Assembly: GCF_003096015.2 (NCBI RefSeq)
Contig: NZ_CP029185.2
Span: 3,578,501-3,642,500, forward strand
Length of the DNA: 64,000 nucleotides
Reading direction: 5' to 3'
From: Limnobaculum parvum
Lineage (GTDB): Bacteria > Pseudomonadota > Gammaproteobacteria > Enterobacterales > Enterobacteriaceae
Part shown: in pieces, positions 7,744-16,936 of the stretch
Layout of the letters: every line of letters begins with the position of its first letter
Position numbering within the stretch: position 1 is the stretch's first letter
Program-made: the position numbers and the translations under genes
The notes under the pieces: model-generated
What the model saw: the letters and a program-made list of their open reading frames with translations, nothing else
The model's database searches: none
Told to the model about the DNA's origin: nothing

Positions 7744-8829
7744 ATGTCCAAGAAATCAAATTTATTCATCGTCAGTATGCTAACCCTGTCCGTTGGTTCC
7801 GCTCTGGCTGCCCCTGAAAACTACCCTGCCGACTACCAAAAAATTGTGGATGCGGCCAATAAAGAAGGCAAAGTGGTGATTTATTCCACCACCGATACCG
7901 CCGCTGCCGCGCCGATTATTAAAGGGTTCGAAACGCTCTATCCAAATATCACCGTTGAATATAACGATATGAACAGTACTGAACTGTATAACCGTTATAT
8001 CAGCGAGCAAGCCTCATCCAGCGGCAGCGGTGATGTGGTCTGGAGTTCAGCTATGGATACCGGACTGAAGCTGGCTACCGACTATGCATTAACCTATAAA
8101 TCGCCGGAAGCCGGTAAGATCCCAACTTGGGCCGTATGGAAAGACACTGCCTATGGCACCACTTATGAACCGCTGGTGTTTGTCTATAACAAACGCCTGA
8201 TCAAAGAAGACGAAATCCCTAAATCCCATGCCTCTTTGGGTGAATTAGTGAAAAGTCAGCCGGACAGATTTAAAAATAAAGTCACCACTTATGATATTGA
8301 GAAATCTGCCCTTGGTTTTATGCTCTCGGTTGAAGACATGAAAAACGATCCGAAATACTGGGATCATCTAAAAGATGTGGCTAGTGCAGGCATGGTAGTG
8401 CAATCGTCTACCGGTACCATGCTAGAACGCGTCTCTTCTGGAGAGAACTTAATCGGTTACAACATTCTGGAACCTTATGCGAAAACCCGCGCTATCAAAG
8501 ATCCATCACTGGGCATCGCTTATCCATCGGATTACACCCTAGTGCTTTCCCGAGTGACCTTTATCAGTAAGCAGGCGAAAAACGTCAATGCCGCCAAACT
8601 ATGGCTGGATTATCTGCTGTCACAAAAAGGTCAGGATATTATCGCCAATCAGGCCAATATCACCTCAATTCGTGACGATATCAACGGCGATAACGACGTC
8701 GCGGGCACCACCAAATTATTGGGTAATTCATTGAAGCCTATCCCAGTGAATGAAACGCTGCTGGAGTATCTGGAGCAGAATAAGCGTCTGGACTATCTGA
8801 AAAAATGGCGTTCTGTCACCGGTAAATAA
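7744..8829 (+). CDS. ABC transporter periplasmic substrate-binding protein, FbpA/AfuA type
   Basis: The 361-residue protein begins with a Sec signal peptide (MSKKSNLFIVSMLTLSVGSALA, cut before APENY). The mature part shows the family opening EGKVVIYSTTD and the ALGFMLSV region of class-II binding proteins of the AfuA/FbpA group (COG1840). This group binds ferric iron, and in some members sugar phosphates or phosphonates. I cannot tell the ligand from the sequence, and no Fur box is seen. It heads a three-gene operon with a fused permease and an ATPase. A strong hairpin follows its stop, as is usual where the binding protein must be made in excess. Confidence 0.85.
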   Translation: MSKKSNLFIVSMLTLSVGSALAAPENYPADYQKIVDAANKEGKVVIYSTTDTAAAAPIIKGFETLYPNITVEYNDMNSTELYNRYISEQASSSGSGDVVWSSAMDTGLKLATDYALTYKSPEAGKIPTWAVWKDTAYGTTYEPLVFVYNKRLIKEDEIPKSHASLGELVKSQPDRFKNKVTTYDIEKSALGFMLSVEDMKNDPKYWDHLKDVASAGMVVQSSTGTMLERVSSGENLIGYNILEPYAKTRAIKDPSLGIAYPSDYTLVLSRVTFISKQAKNVNAAKLWLDYLLSQKGQDIIANQANITSIRDDINGDNDVAGTTKLLGNSLKPIPVNETLLEYLEQNKRLDYLKKWRSVTGK

Positions 8830-8842
8830 TAACAAAAGACGC

Positions 8843-8874
8843 TAACGGCAAGCGTCACTGCGATCTTGCCGTTA
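8843..8874 (+). promoter_or_regulatory. Intercistronic hairpin
   Basis: TAACGGCAAG and CTTGCCGTTA form a perfect 10-bp stem with a 12-nt loop and no T-run. It lies between the binding-protein and permease genes. It probably protects the upstream mRNA or reduces read-through. Confidence 0.65.
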
Positions 8875-8902
8875 ACCCTTCTCTTTTCTACAGGGTTTTA
8901 TC

Positions 8903-10672
8903 ATGTACTCGTTGCGCAAAATAAAGCAGAGTTTGCCGCGCGGTGTAGTAGTGATGCTAACGGCACTGTTTATCTACGGCCCCTTAGCGCTTATTGTCAC
9001 CCAAAGCTTTCTGTCTGCTCCTTTTTTTGTTCCCGACAAAACCTTCAGCCTCGATGCCTACCGCTTTGTCTTTGACGATCCGGACTTTTATAAGGCGCTG
9101 AAAAACGGATTTATTCTGGCTATTGGGTTGGTGGTGATTGTTATTCCTCTGGGCAGTATTCTGGCGTTCCTGATTGTCAGAAGCGATCTGCCAGGCCGCC
9201 GTTGGATAGAACCGATGATTCTGGTGCCGGTATTTGTCTCCCCAATGGTATTGGGATTTGGCTATGTGGTTGCCGCCGGGCCGGTGGGTTTCTTCTCACT
9301 GTGGATGCAAGACCTGTTTGGATTTGTGCCGTGGAATATCTACTCCATGACCAGCATTATCATTATTGCCGGTCTGATGCATGTGCCACACGCCTATCTG
9401 TATATCGCATCCGCATTACGCAATATGGGTTCGGATGTGGAAGAGGCGGCGCGCATTTCTGGTGCTTCGCCGTTTCGGGTGATGGTTTCCGTTAGCCTAC
9501 CGATGGTCAGACCGGCGATTCTGTACGCCACAGTTTTGCTGTTCTTTCTCGGTCTGGAAGTGTTCGGGCTGATGTTAGTGCTGGGGGATCCTGAAGGTAA
9601 TTTGGTCTTGGCGACCTACTTATACAAACTGACCAACAAGCTGGGTATTCCTTCTTACCATCTGATGGCGGTAGTCGCCGTGGTGTTAATCAGTATTACT
9701 ATCCCACTGATCATGCTACAGCGCCGTTTAATGCGAACGGCTAACCGCTTTGTCACGGTGAAAGGCAAAGCGTCACAGGCGCACGTGCTGCCATTGGGCA
9801 AATGGCGTTGGGTGTCTGCCGCCATCGTTATTTTATGGCTAATCGTGACCATTTTTGTACCGCTCACCGGCATACTGCTGCGGGCGTTTGTCTCCAACTG
9901 GGGGGTTGGCGTTTCGCTGTTCGATCAGCTATCGCTGGATACTTTCCGCACCGTATTCTCACAACCCAACCTGATTCGGGCCATTATCAACTCGGTGGCG
10001 ATCGGTGTGTTCGGCGGGGCGCTGGCGGTACTTTGCTACACCTTTATTGGTCTGGCAATGCACCGCAAACCGGATCGCACTACGCGTTTTCTTGACTATA
10101 GCGTACTGATCCCTCGGGCGGTGCCGGGGATCCTCGCCGGTCTGGCCTTCTTATGGGTATTTCTGTTCACCCCGATGTGGATGGATAAGTCGCTGGCGGA
10201 TGGCTATATGTCGGTTCTGCCGGGCGCTCAGTGGATGCGGGATAACGTTATCGTCTGGATGCGGGCAACCCGTAATACCATCTTCAGCGTCTGGTTAGCC
10301 TATACCGTGGTATGGCTGGCCTATGGCCTACGGTTGATTTCCTCAGCCCTGTTACAGGTGGGAGCGGAATTGGAAGAAGCCGCTCGCAGTACCGGCGCAC
10401 AACGCAGTCAGGTTACCCGGCAGATTACCGTGCCGCTGGCGCGTTATGGCCTGATTGGCTCCTGGCTATTGATGTTCCTGATCTTTGAGCGGGAATATTC
10501 AACCGGCGTATACCTGTTATCACCGGGCACGGAAACCATTGGTTCAATGCTGGTTTCCCTGTGGGCTACGGGTGCGGTCGATATCGTCGCTGCCCTGTCA
10601 TTTATCAATATTGTTTTAGTCATGTTTGGCTTAGGCATTGCACTGCGTTTTGGAGTAAAACTCAATGACTGA
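8903..10672 (+). CDS. ABC transporter permease, two fused membrane domains
   Basis: The 589-residue inner membrane protein holds two tandem permease domains. Each has an EAA loop for contact with the ATPase: EEAARISGASPFRV in the first half and EEAARSTGAQRSQV in the second. About twelve hydrophobic spans are visible, six per half. The fused arrangement is typical of FbpB/AfuB-type iron transporters. Its end overlaps the ATPase start by 8 bases. The substrate is unknown. Confidence 0.88.
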   Translation: MYSLRKIKQSLPRGVVVMLTALFIYGPLALIVTQSFLSAPFFVPDKTFSLDAYRFVFDDPDFYKALKNGFILAIGLVVIVIPLGSILAFLIVRSDLPGRRWIEPMILVPVFVSPMVLGFGYVVAAGPVGFFSLWMQDLFGFVPWNIYSMTSIIIIAGLMHVPHAYLYIASALRNMGSDVEEAARISGASPFRVMVSVSLPMVRPAILYATVLLFFLGLEVFGLMLVLGDPEGNLVLATYLYKLTNKLGIPSYHLMAVVAVVLISITIPLIMLQRRLMRTANRFVTVKGKASQAHVLPLGKWRWVSAAIVILWLIVTIFVPLTGILLRAFVSNWGVGVSLFDQLSLDTFRTVFSQPNLIRAIINSVAIGVFGGALAVLCYTFIGLAMHRKPDRTTRFLDYSVLIPRAVPGILAGLAFLWVFLFTPMWMDKSLADGYMSVLPGAQWMRDNVIVWMRATRNTIFSVWLAYTVVWLAYGLRLISSALLQVGAELEEAARSTGAQRSQVTRQITVPLARYGLIGSWLLMFLIFEREYSTGVYLLSPGTETIGSMLVSLWATGAVDIVAALSFINIVLVMFGLGIALRFGVKLND

Positions 10673-11738
10673 ACTCACTGTAGAGAGTCTGCATTTAAAC
10701 TACGGCACTAACCCTGTGTTAAAAGGGGTTTCGATGCAGTTGAAAAAAGGCGAAGTTGTCACCCTGCTCGGTCCATCGGGCAGTGGTAAAACCACGCTGT
10801 TACGTGCCGTCGCTGGGTTAGAAGCCCCCTGTCAGGGCCGTATTATCATTGGGGATCGCGTGGTGTATGACGGCAGCACCAATCAGGAAATTCCGGTGGA
10901 AGAGCGCAATCTAGGGCTGGTTTTCCAGTCCTATGCCCTGTGGCCCCATATGACCATTTTCGACAATATCGCCTATCCACTTAAGCTACGGAAAACCTCA
11001 ACTGCTGAAATAAAACTGCGGGTTCAGGCGGTACTAGATCAGTTGGGGCTGGGCCACTTAGGCCAGCGCTACCCTCACCAGCTATCCGGCGGGCAGCAAC
11101 AGCGGGTGGCAATTGGCCGGGGACTGGTTTATAACCCGCCGGTGCTGCTGCTGGATGAACCGCTTTCCAATCTGGATGCCAAACTGCGCGAAGAGGCACG
11201 GGTGTTCCTACGCAGTCTGATTGTCGATTTAGGGCTATCGGCACTGATGGTGACCCACGACCAGAACGAAGCGATGGCGATTTCCGATCGTATTCTCCTG
11301 CTGAATAATGGTGTGATTGAGCAACAGGGCACGCCTCAGGAGATGTACTCCACCCCTACCACGCTGTTTAGCGCCGAATTCATGGGGAGCAACAACCGAC
11401 TTTATGGTCACGTTGTTGAACTTGCCGGCGACTACGCCTGTATTCAGGGAAATAGCTGGAAGCTGTGGGGAAAACCGGGTGGCACGCTGAAAGTTGGGCA
11501 AAACGTCACGGCGGTGATCCGCGTTGAGCAGGTGAAACTCAATGATGCGGCCGAACAGAACAGTCTGGAACTGCCGCTGCTTACCGGTATGTACCTCGGT
11601 AGCCACTGGGAGTACCTGTTCCGTGAGTCTAATGAAGACTCTCCGGTATTGCGGGCTTTCGGCACCACCAAACCTGCCAGCGGCAGCCACTGTCGGCTCT
11701 CGATGCCTGCGGATCAGGTGTGGATATTTCCGAGGTAG
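10665..11738 (+). CDS. ABC transporter ATP-binding protein, FbpC/AfuC type
   Basis: The 357-residue ATPase has Walker A GPSGSGKTT at 36-44, signature LSGGQQQR at 140-147, Walker B LLLDEP at 161-166 and the switch histidine in MVTHDQ. A C-terminal TOBE-like domain (about 240-350) follows, as in FbpC, AfuC and the spermidine/maltose ATPases. It powers import through the fused permease encoded just upstream. Confidence 0.92.
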   Translation: MTELTVESLHLNYGTNPVLKGVSMQLKKGEVVTLLGPSGSGKTTLLRAVAGLEAPCQGRIIIGDRVVYDGSTNQEIPVEERNLGLVFQSYALWPHMTIFDNIAYPLKLRKTSTAEIKLRVQAVLDQLGLGHLGQRYPHQLSGGQQQRVAIGRGLVYNPPVLLLDEPLSNLDAKLREEARVFLRSLIVDLGLSALMVTHDQNEAMAISDRILLLNNGVIEQQGTPQEMYSTPTTLFSAEFMGSNNRLYGHVVELAGDYACIQGNSWKLWGKPGGTLKVGQNVTAVIRVEQVKLNDAAEQNSLELPLLTGMYLGSHWEYLFRESNEDSPVLRAFGTTKPASGSHCRLSMPADQVWIFPR

Positions 11739-11769
11739 TCGTTGTTGTACCTTGTCTTTTATACAGATT

Positions 11770-11797
11770 AAATGGCTTGTATTTTTACGGGCCATTT
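11770..11797. terminator. Inverted repeat after the ABC operon
   Basis: AAATGGC and GCCATTT form a 7-bp stem with a long loop. The T-run is poor on both strands, so terminator activity is uncertain. It lies between the convergent ABC and darG genes. Confidence 0.35.
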
Positions 11798-11852
11798 GAA
11801 TATAAATATCAGAGGTGTTTTGTATGAATGACTCTAAATTAATATTTCATCT

Positions 11853-12920
11853 TTAACTATGAAACGTCATCACTCGATCAATCGCAAATTGCAGACTATT
11901 ATCATCAAACAATTCAAGTTTTCGGCAAGCCCAACGCTCCCCTGCTGGCCATCTTCTTAGCCCTTCTTTAACTGAAACCAGTGTAGGTTGACAGTTTTCA
12001 CGGGTCAACAGCCAATCAACAGTTGCCAACAACTCCATACCAAATGGAGACTCAAAACCATCAATCAGCTCACTCACCTGCTCAAGCGCTGGCAGCCATG
12101 CCTTAGCCTCTGTATGTAAATAAGCATTTATATGATCTTTTTCTCGATCGTTGAACCAAATAACATCAAGAGGTTGGCTATCCGGTATACGTTTCTCCGA
12201 TTTAAGATAACTACCGTCCAGTGCATTGAGTAAATGATTTAGATTAGGTGTATATGGTCCATAATAATGGGATTCAAAAGGTAACTTCAGCACATCTTCC
12301 TGATGATGCAAATCGATGGCTCGCTGCAGAAACCATGCTAGTTTCTGAATTTCTAACAAACTACATTCCATACCCAGAACCCAATAACGCCGTACCAGCT
12401 CAGCAATCATTGCTCTGGCTGGTGTAAGCTTTTTTACGCCGCTACTTTTGGCAACATTCTGATACTTTTTTGTTGGCTCATAAATAAAAATATCAATATC
12501 ATGAAGGTCAGCAAGTGCATTTTCAATTTGTACTCTAACGCTTGGCCATGCCAAGCCACCATGCCCCGCCCCTAGAGGAGGAATAGCAATAGAGTTCACC
12601 TGTTCTTCGAGTAGAAAACGACGTAAGTCTTGTAAACCTTCTTCAATCCATTCAATTTTGGAATCTGCTCGCCAATGTTGCTTAGTTGGGAAATTAACAA
12701 TCCAACGAGGCCCCATCAATTCACCCGTTTCAGTAATAAACATCTTCCCTGTAGTTACCTGCTGCTGTTTGCAAGCAAGAGAATATGCCTTCATATTATT
12801 AGGAAAACGCTCTTTAAACATGAGAGCAATACCTTTACCCATGATCCCCATGGTATTAACCGTATTCACCAATGCTTCTACAGGTGCATCCAGCAAATTG
12901 CCTTGTGTATAATTAATCAT
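11853..12920 (-). CDS. darG: DarG-type antitoxin: macro-domain DNA ADP-ribosylglycohydrolase
   Basis: The 355-residue protein opens with a macro domain (about 1-155): INYTQGNLLDAPVEALVNTV and GIMGKGIALMFK, with PPLGAGHGGLAW later. In DarG this domain removes ADP-ribose from thymidines in single-stranded DNA. The C-terminal part (about 165-355) matches the DarG region that binds and blocks DarT. I start at the ATG at 12920, which overlaps the darT stop as ATGA; an ATG 12 bases upstream lies in the same frame. It is the last gene of a three-gene operon and the only antitoxin visible in it. Confidence 0.93.
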   Translation of the reverse strand: MINYTQGNLLDAPVEALVNTVNTMGIMGKGIALMFKERFPNNMKAYSLACKQQQVTTGKMFITETGELMGPRWIVNFPTKQHWRADSKIEWIEEGLQDLRRFLLEEQVNSIAIPPLGAGHGGLAWPSVRVQIENALADLHDIDIFIYEPTKKYQNVAKSSGVKKLTPARAMIAELVRRYWVLGMECSLLEIQKLAWFLQRAIDLHHQEDVLKLPFESHYYGPYTPNLNHLLNALDGSYLKSEKRIPDSQPLDVIWFNDREKDHINAYLHTEAKAWLPALEQVSELIDGFESPFGMELLATVDWLLTRENCQPTLVSVKEGLRRWPAGERWACRKLELFDDNSLQFAIDRVMTFHS

Positions 12921-13573
12921 GAGAAATACCACCCAGCCCGAGCATAAACGGGCATTTTCAAATTACGTTGTGATAACCAGTATTCTAATTGTACTTTTAC
13001 ATCGTCATTGTAGCACACCATCCCACCCAGCAATGAGACTGGAATATGCTTGTAGACCAAAGCCTCTGCCTGATATCTCTCAAACTTGGCAGGATCTTCC
13101 GGGTCTCGTCGAAAATCCCGAGTTTGTAATATACGCCAATCAATTCGGTGCAAATCTGCCAGATCGGTATAATAGTTTGCCCAATGATAGTAAGCATGGC
13201 TATCTGTAAACACAAACGGGACATTTTGTGCAGCCACATGATGTAAACTGCTAACCAAAATTACCACCTCTTCATTAGGGCGTTGCTTAATTCCCCCATG
13301 TCCACTATGGATATTCATCAGCATCGGAGAAAAGGGAGTAAAATAGAATGGTACATAATCATGTAACATCCCGCCCACGCCAGCAGATACTGGATGCATA
13401 GACCGCTTGTTGATCAACTCTGGATTCCCAATATTAATCCAATTATCTGTGTGTACAGAACTATGGCCACAATGCAATCCGTTATCCAATAGCCATGGTA
13501 TATTATCTCGATGGACAATACGCCAAATCAACGCTTTTTCTGGATTGAGACTGCCACTATAATCATAAGCCAT
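12917..13573 (-). CDS. darT: DarT-type toxin: ssDNA thymidine ADP-ribosyltransferase
   Basis: The 218-residue protein is a canonical DarT (formerly DUF4433). It shows KALIWRIVHRDN with the NAD-binding histidine, NIGNPELINKR with the conserved Arg, DYVPFYFTPFSPM, VFTDSHAYY and the catalytic Glu in RYQAEALVYK. Such enzymes use NAD to ADP-ribosylate thymidine in single-stranded DNA, blocking replication; DarTG systems are known to defend against phages. The gene follows a second DarT-like gene by 2 bases and overlaps darG by 4 bases, so all three should be co-translated. Confidence 0.93.
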   Translation of the reverse strand: MAYDYSGSLNPEKALIWRIVHRDNIPWLLDNGLHCGHSSVHTDNWINIGNPELINKRSMHPVSAGVGGMLHDYVPFYFTPFSPMLMNIHSGHGGIKQRPNEEVVILVSSLHHVAAQNVPFVFTDSHAYYHWANYYTDLADLHRIDWRILQTRDFRRDPEDPAKFERYQAEALVYKHIPVSLLGGMVCYNDDVKVQLEYWLSQRNLKMPVYARAGWYFS

Positions 13574-13575
13574 CG

Positions 13576-14151
13576 TTAGGTTCCAAGAAACATATGCGAA
13601 TTATTATTGATAAACATGTTTAAATTATATTCTTGCTTTAAGGCAAGGACGATTCTTTCTGCTGTACTATCAGGAACATAAATGCTATGAAAATGGTTAG
13701 CAGATACAGTATTTGGAGATAAACATTCGGCCATACAGACACACTTACATTCATCATCTTCATAAGCTCGCCGATTCATGGTATTCCAGTCAATTTGAGC
13801 CATTCCTTCATCATAATTTAATAAAGTAATATGACTTCCTGACAAGGGATGCCTAGGAATTATCGACCAGTTATTAACTTGCGCATAGTTCCGATGAACA
13901 GTAATCAGTACAAATATTTTATCTTTATTATTAATAGACACCCTCCCATCAAAGGGATTTCTGGCGAAGAAATGAAAAGGGACATATTGGTCTAACTTCA
14001 GAGTTCGGCGTGACGATATAATTTCAGGATCGGCAACATCTGAAAAACCATGTAAAAGGCTACGTGGTTTTAGCCCTTCGGCAAAAATACTTCTTAAATT
14101 GTTTATATCGGTCAAGTGATAAAGAAATTGTTGTGTACGAATATCAGCCAT
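13576..14151 (-). CDS. Second, divergent DarT-family ADP-ribosyltransferase
   Basis: The 191-residue protein starts FLYHLTDINNLRSIFAEGL, which parallels the YHITHIDNL opening of DarT enzymes. It then shows YVPFHFFARNPF (compare YVPFYF in DarT), IDWNTMNRR (compare the DW block before the active site) and CMAECLSP, where Glu occupies the place of the catalytic Glu in QAEALVY. It lacks the VFTDxH block of its neighbour and is clearly diverged from it. It comes first in the operon, behind AGGA. It could be a second toxin, one with a different base specificity, or a catalytically altered regulator. I assign family, not target. Confidence 0.72.
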   Translation of the reverse strand: MADIRTQQFLYHLTDINNLRSIFAEGLKPRSLLHGFSDVADPEIISSRRTLKLDQYVPFHFFARNPFDGRVSINNKDKIFVLITVHRNYAQVNNWSIIPRHPLSGSHITLLNYDEGMAQIDWNTMNRRAYEDDECKCVCMAECLSPNTVSANHFHSIYVPDSTAERIVLALKQEYNLNMFINNNSHMFLGT

Positions 14152-14211
14152 ATACTTGATTCCTTTCGACTAACCAAGTGTTCTGATTAACAATTTCTGC
14201 ATTATCCCATT

Positions 14212-14232
14212 ATCTGGTTAAGATAACCGGAT
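14212..14232. promoter_or_regulatory. Inverted repeat upstream of the darT operon
   Basis: ATCTGGTTA-AGA-TAACCGGAT is an inverted repeat with one mismatch in 9-bp arms. It is centred about 70 bases before the first start codon. It is a candidate operator for autoregulation, which is common in toxin-antitoxin operons. Nothing else gene-like is seen in 14152-14435. Confidence 0.4.
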
Positions 14233-14435
14233 TTACCCAGCAAAATTGATAACTACTCTACCAGAAAATAACCTGACTATTAAAAGCATTAAGTATGGCC
14301 TGATATTATCTACACACATGATAAACATCAGTGAAATGGTATAAATATTTCAACAAGGAAGGGACGAAGAGTTTTTATAATGATCGAATCAATTTTCGAT
14401 TATAGAGATGTATCACAAAATAGATATCAACAAAT

Positions 14436-14475
14436 CAGTGGGCATTACAGAAAAACACCCACTGTTTGTTTTTAA
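14436..14475. terminator. Terminator hairpin downstream of fdhE
   Basis: CAGTGGG (14436-14442) pairs with CCCACTG (14458-14464). On the minus strand, after fdhE, it is followed by ATTTGTT. On the plus strand it is followed by TTTGTTTTT. Confidence 0.6.
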
Positions 14476-14491
14476 TATATCAGAAAACTAA

Positions 14492-15409
14492 CTACTCCCC
14501 CGAAGGGAACAGGAACGGATTCACCGCACTGCGGGCGAAACCTTCTTCCTCGACTTTAGCATCCAGCACCAGCGAGGCTAAATCATCGGCCACTGGCTCA
14601 ACGTACTGGTCTTTTTCCTGATAGAGAATCTTCAGGTAGCTTCCACAGTCGCCGCAGCTTTCTGCTCTGACAGGGGCATTTTCGCTATCCAGAGACCAGT
14701 AGTTCAGCTTACCGGTTTGTTCGCAGTTGGAGCACTTCACCCGCACCATGTGCCATTCGCTTTCGCACAGGCTGCAATGTAGGTAGCGTAATCCCGATTC
14801 AGTACCAATATGTACCATGCTGGCAACCGGTGCGCTGTCGCAAATAGGGCAGTTATGACGGGCTTCACCATATTCTGCGCGGGCCTTGCCCGGTATTTGA
14901 GTCGCCATTTGCGCCCAGTAAACCGACAGTGCCGCCCACAGGAAAGGCGCTTTATCACTGCCTACTTTACCGATTTCGCCGGTTAGCAGGTCAGTCGCCA
15001 GATTTTCCAGCGCCTGAGTACTCATCTTCTTCAGCGATTCCAGAACCGGTAATACATGCTCCGGAGCTTCCGGTTCCAGCTCGGCAATAATCGCCGACAG
15101 CAGCTGTTGCCAGTGCTGAGTGCGCGGAAAATACTTCACCGACAGCGGAGGATTTCCGGTAGCCGCCGAGATGGTCAACGTCTCGGCAAGATCGATTTTT
15201 AACGGATGGTCATGTTGAGCATGGCTCTGGGCATCTACCACCGTCGCGACAAACGTCAAGTAATCGCCTAACGGATGATTTTCAGCCAGTTGGCGCAGGC
15301 GCTCGGCACGACGCGAATAGAGACTCTTTAAATTGGCAAATAACAACGGCGGGATTGCTCCCGCCGTTTTTGCCACTTCGTCCGGGGAGACGATGCGGAT
15401 ACTACTCAT
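14492..15409 (-). CDS. fdhE: Formate dehydrogenase accessory protein FdhE
   Basis: FdhE is a cytoplasmic protein needed for assembly of active respiratory formate dehydrogenases; it is a rubredoxin-like iron protein that contacts the catalytic subunit. The 305-residue sequence carries four CxxC pairs in its second half: CPIC, CSLC, CSNC and CGDC. Its start overlaps the end of fdoI by 4 bases, so it is the last gene of fdoGHI-fdhE, as in E. coli. Confidence 0.96.
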   Translation of the reverse strand: MSSIRIVSPDEVAKTAGAIPPLLFANLKSLYSRRAERLRQLAENHPLGDYLTFVATVVDAQSHAQHDHPLKIDLAETLTISAATGNPPLSVKYFPRTQHWQQLLSAIIAELEPEAPEHVLPVLESLKKMSTQALENLATDLLTGEIGKVGSDKAPFLWAALSVYWAQMATQIPGKARAEYGEARHNCPICDSAPVASMVHIGTESGLRYLHCSLCESEWHMVRVKCSNCEQTGKLNYWSLDSENAPVRAESCGDCGSYLKILYQEKDQYVEPVADDLASLVLDAKVEEEGFARSAVNPFLFPSGE

Positions 15410-16044
15410 TCTTTTTTTTCTTCCTCGGCTACAACTTCACGATACCAACGAGGATGATGCTTGGCAGCCCACTTACGGCTGACCTTGCCTTCTATCATCC
15501 CGGTTATAGAACCTTTCACCCAGAATGCCATATAAATATGGATAAGGATAGCGTGGATCAGCACAATAGCCGCTACGGCATGAATCATCAAACCTAAGCG
15601 AATAGCCCATATTGGGAAGAACTCAGCAAAGTAAGGACGCCAGATAATCACGCCGCTCACCAGCAAAACAAGGATTAACCCCATGATGCTCCAGAACATT
15701 GCCTTCTGACCCGGGTTATATTTACCCACGTCAGACACTTTATGTTCGTTACCTTTCAGTACTTCAACAATATGGACGAACCAACTGATATCCTCTTTCT
15801 TCGGGATGTTGTGTTTCACAAAGCGGAAGAACATCAACACCAGTACACAGAAAATCAGCACGCCAAAGAAGGGGTGCAGAATACGCCCCATCTGCGGTGT
15901 ACCAAAGGTCTGGGTTAACCAGCTTAGGGTCGGGAAAAACATCGCAATCCCCGACAGCGCCACCAAAAAGAAACAGATAACTACTGTCCAGTGGCACGCC
16001 CTATCGATAAACGAGTAGCGTTTAATCAGCTTATTTGGCTTCAT
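15406..16044 (-). CDS. fdoI: Formate dehydrogenase-O, cytochrome b556 (gamma) subunit
   Basis: The 212-residue integral membrane protein anchors the enzyme and passes electrons through two b hemes to quinone. Haem histidines are visible in DRACHWTVV, GRILHPFFG, MIHAVAA and HAILIHIYM. Four hydrophobic spans are present. I start at the ATG at 16044 behind GGAGGG (MKPNKLIKRYSFIDRACHW, E. coli length 211). An in-frame ATG at 16098 would add 18 unmatched residues. The start lies inside the end of fdoH (14-base overlap). Confidence 0.95.
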   Translation of the reverse strand: MKPNKLIKRYSFIDRACHWTVVICFFLVALSGIAMFFPTLSWLTQTFGTPQMGRILHPFFGVLIFCVLVLMFFRFVKHNIPKKEDISWFVHIVEVLKGNEHKVSDVGKYNPGQKAMFWSIMGLILVLLVSGVIIWRPYFAEFFPIWAIRLGLMIHAVAAIVLIHAILIHIYMAFWVKGSITGMIEGKVSRKWAAKHHPRWYREVVAEEEKKE

Positions 16045-16924
16045 GATTTCCCTCCTCGTCATCGTCTTCATCCACTTTGTTCGGCCCAACGCCGACATAG
16101 TGGTAAATCAAGCCTGCAAAGCTGGCAACAAATGCCGCTGCCGACAGTGGTTTCAATATGCCTTTCCAGAAGCCAACCACTGGGCTGATAACCGGATCTT
16201 TCGGTAAGCCGTGATACAGCTCTGGACGATCGGCATGGTGCAACACATACATGACGTGTGTGCCGCCCACCCCTGCCGGGTTGTACAGGCCCGCGTTAGC
16301 ATAGCCGCGAGTATGTAACTCAGCCACGCGCTCTTCTGCTAGCTCAATCATCGCCTCTTTGGTGCCAAAGTGAATGGCACCCGTTGGACAGGTTTTCACA
16401 CAGGCAGGTTCCTGACCGACGCTAACCCGATCCACACACAGGGTACATTTGTACACCCGGTTGTCTTCTTTGTTCAGACGAGGAACGTTGAACGGACAAC
16501 CGGCGATACAGTAACCACAGCCGATACAGTGCTCTGACTGGAAGTCGACGATACCGTTAGCATACTGAATGATCGCACCCGCAGACGGACACGCCTTCAG
16601 ACAGCCAGGGTCGCTACAGTGCATACAGCCGTCTTTGCGGATCAGCCACTCCAGCTTGCCGTTTTCTTCCACTTCAGAATAACGCATCACAGTCCATGAC
16701 TTGGCGCTCAGGTCTGCCGGATTGTCGTAGACCCCCACGTTATGACCGATTTCATCACGAATATCATTCCACTCTGAACAGGCCACCTGACAAGCTTTAC
16801 AGCCGATACAGGTGGTGACATCAATCAGCTTCGCCACTTCTTCCTGGTGATGACGCACCTGTGGAGGCGGCGTCAAAGCGTTGGTAGCGGAACGCTTAAT
16901 AATGTCTTGAGATTGCATTGACAT
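16031..16924 (-). CDS. fdoH: Formate dehydrogenase-O, iron-sulfur (beta) subunit
   Basis: The 297-residue subunit carries four ferredoxin-type clusters, with Cys groups CIGCKACQVAC, CMHCSDPGCLKAC, CIGCGYCIAGC and CTLCVDR with CVKTC. It moves electrons from FdoG to FdoI. A single C-terminal transmembrane helix (AAAFVASFAGLIYHYVGVG, near 255-275) fixes it to the membrane with its bulk in the periplasm. The tail is rich in Asp and Glu. The gene follows fdoG by 12 bases. Confidence 0.96.
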   Translation of the reverse strand: MSMQSQDIIKRSATNALTPPPQVRHHQEEVAKLIDVTTCIGCKACQVACSEWNDIRDEIGHNVGVYDNPADLSAKSWTVMRYSEVEENGKLEWLIRKDGCMHCSDPGCLKACPSAGAIIQYANGIVDFQSEHCIGCGYCIAGCPFNVPRLNKEDNRVYKCTLCVDRVSVGQEPACVKTCPTGAIHFGTKEAMIELAEERVAELHTRGYANAGLYNPAGVGGTHVMYVLHHADRPELYHGLPKDPVISPVVGFWKGILKPLSAAAFVASFAGLIYHYVGVGPNKVDEDDDEEGNHEAK

Positions 16925-16936
16925 ATTTTCTCTCCG

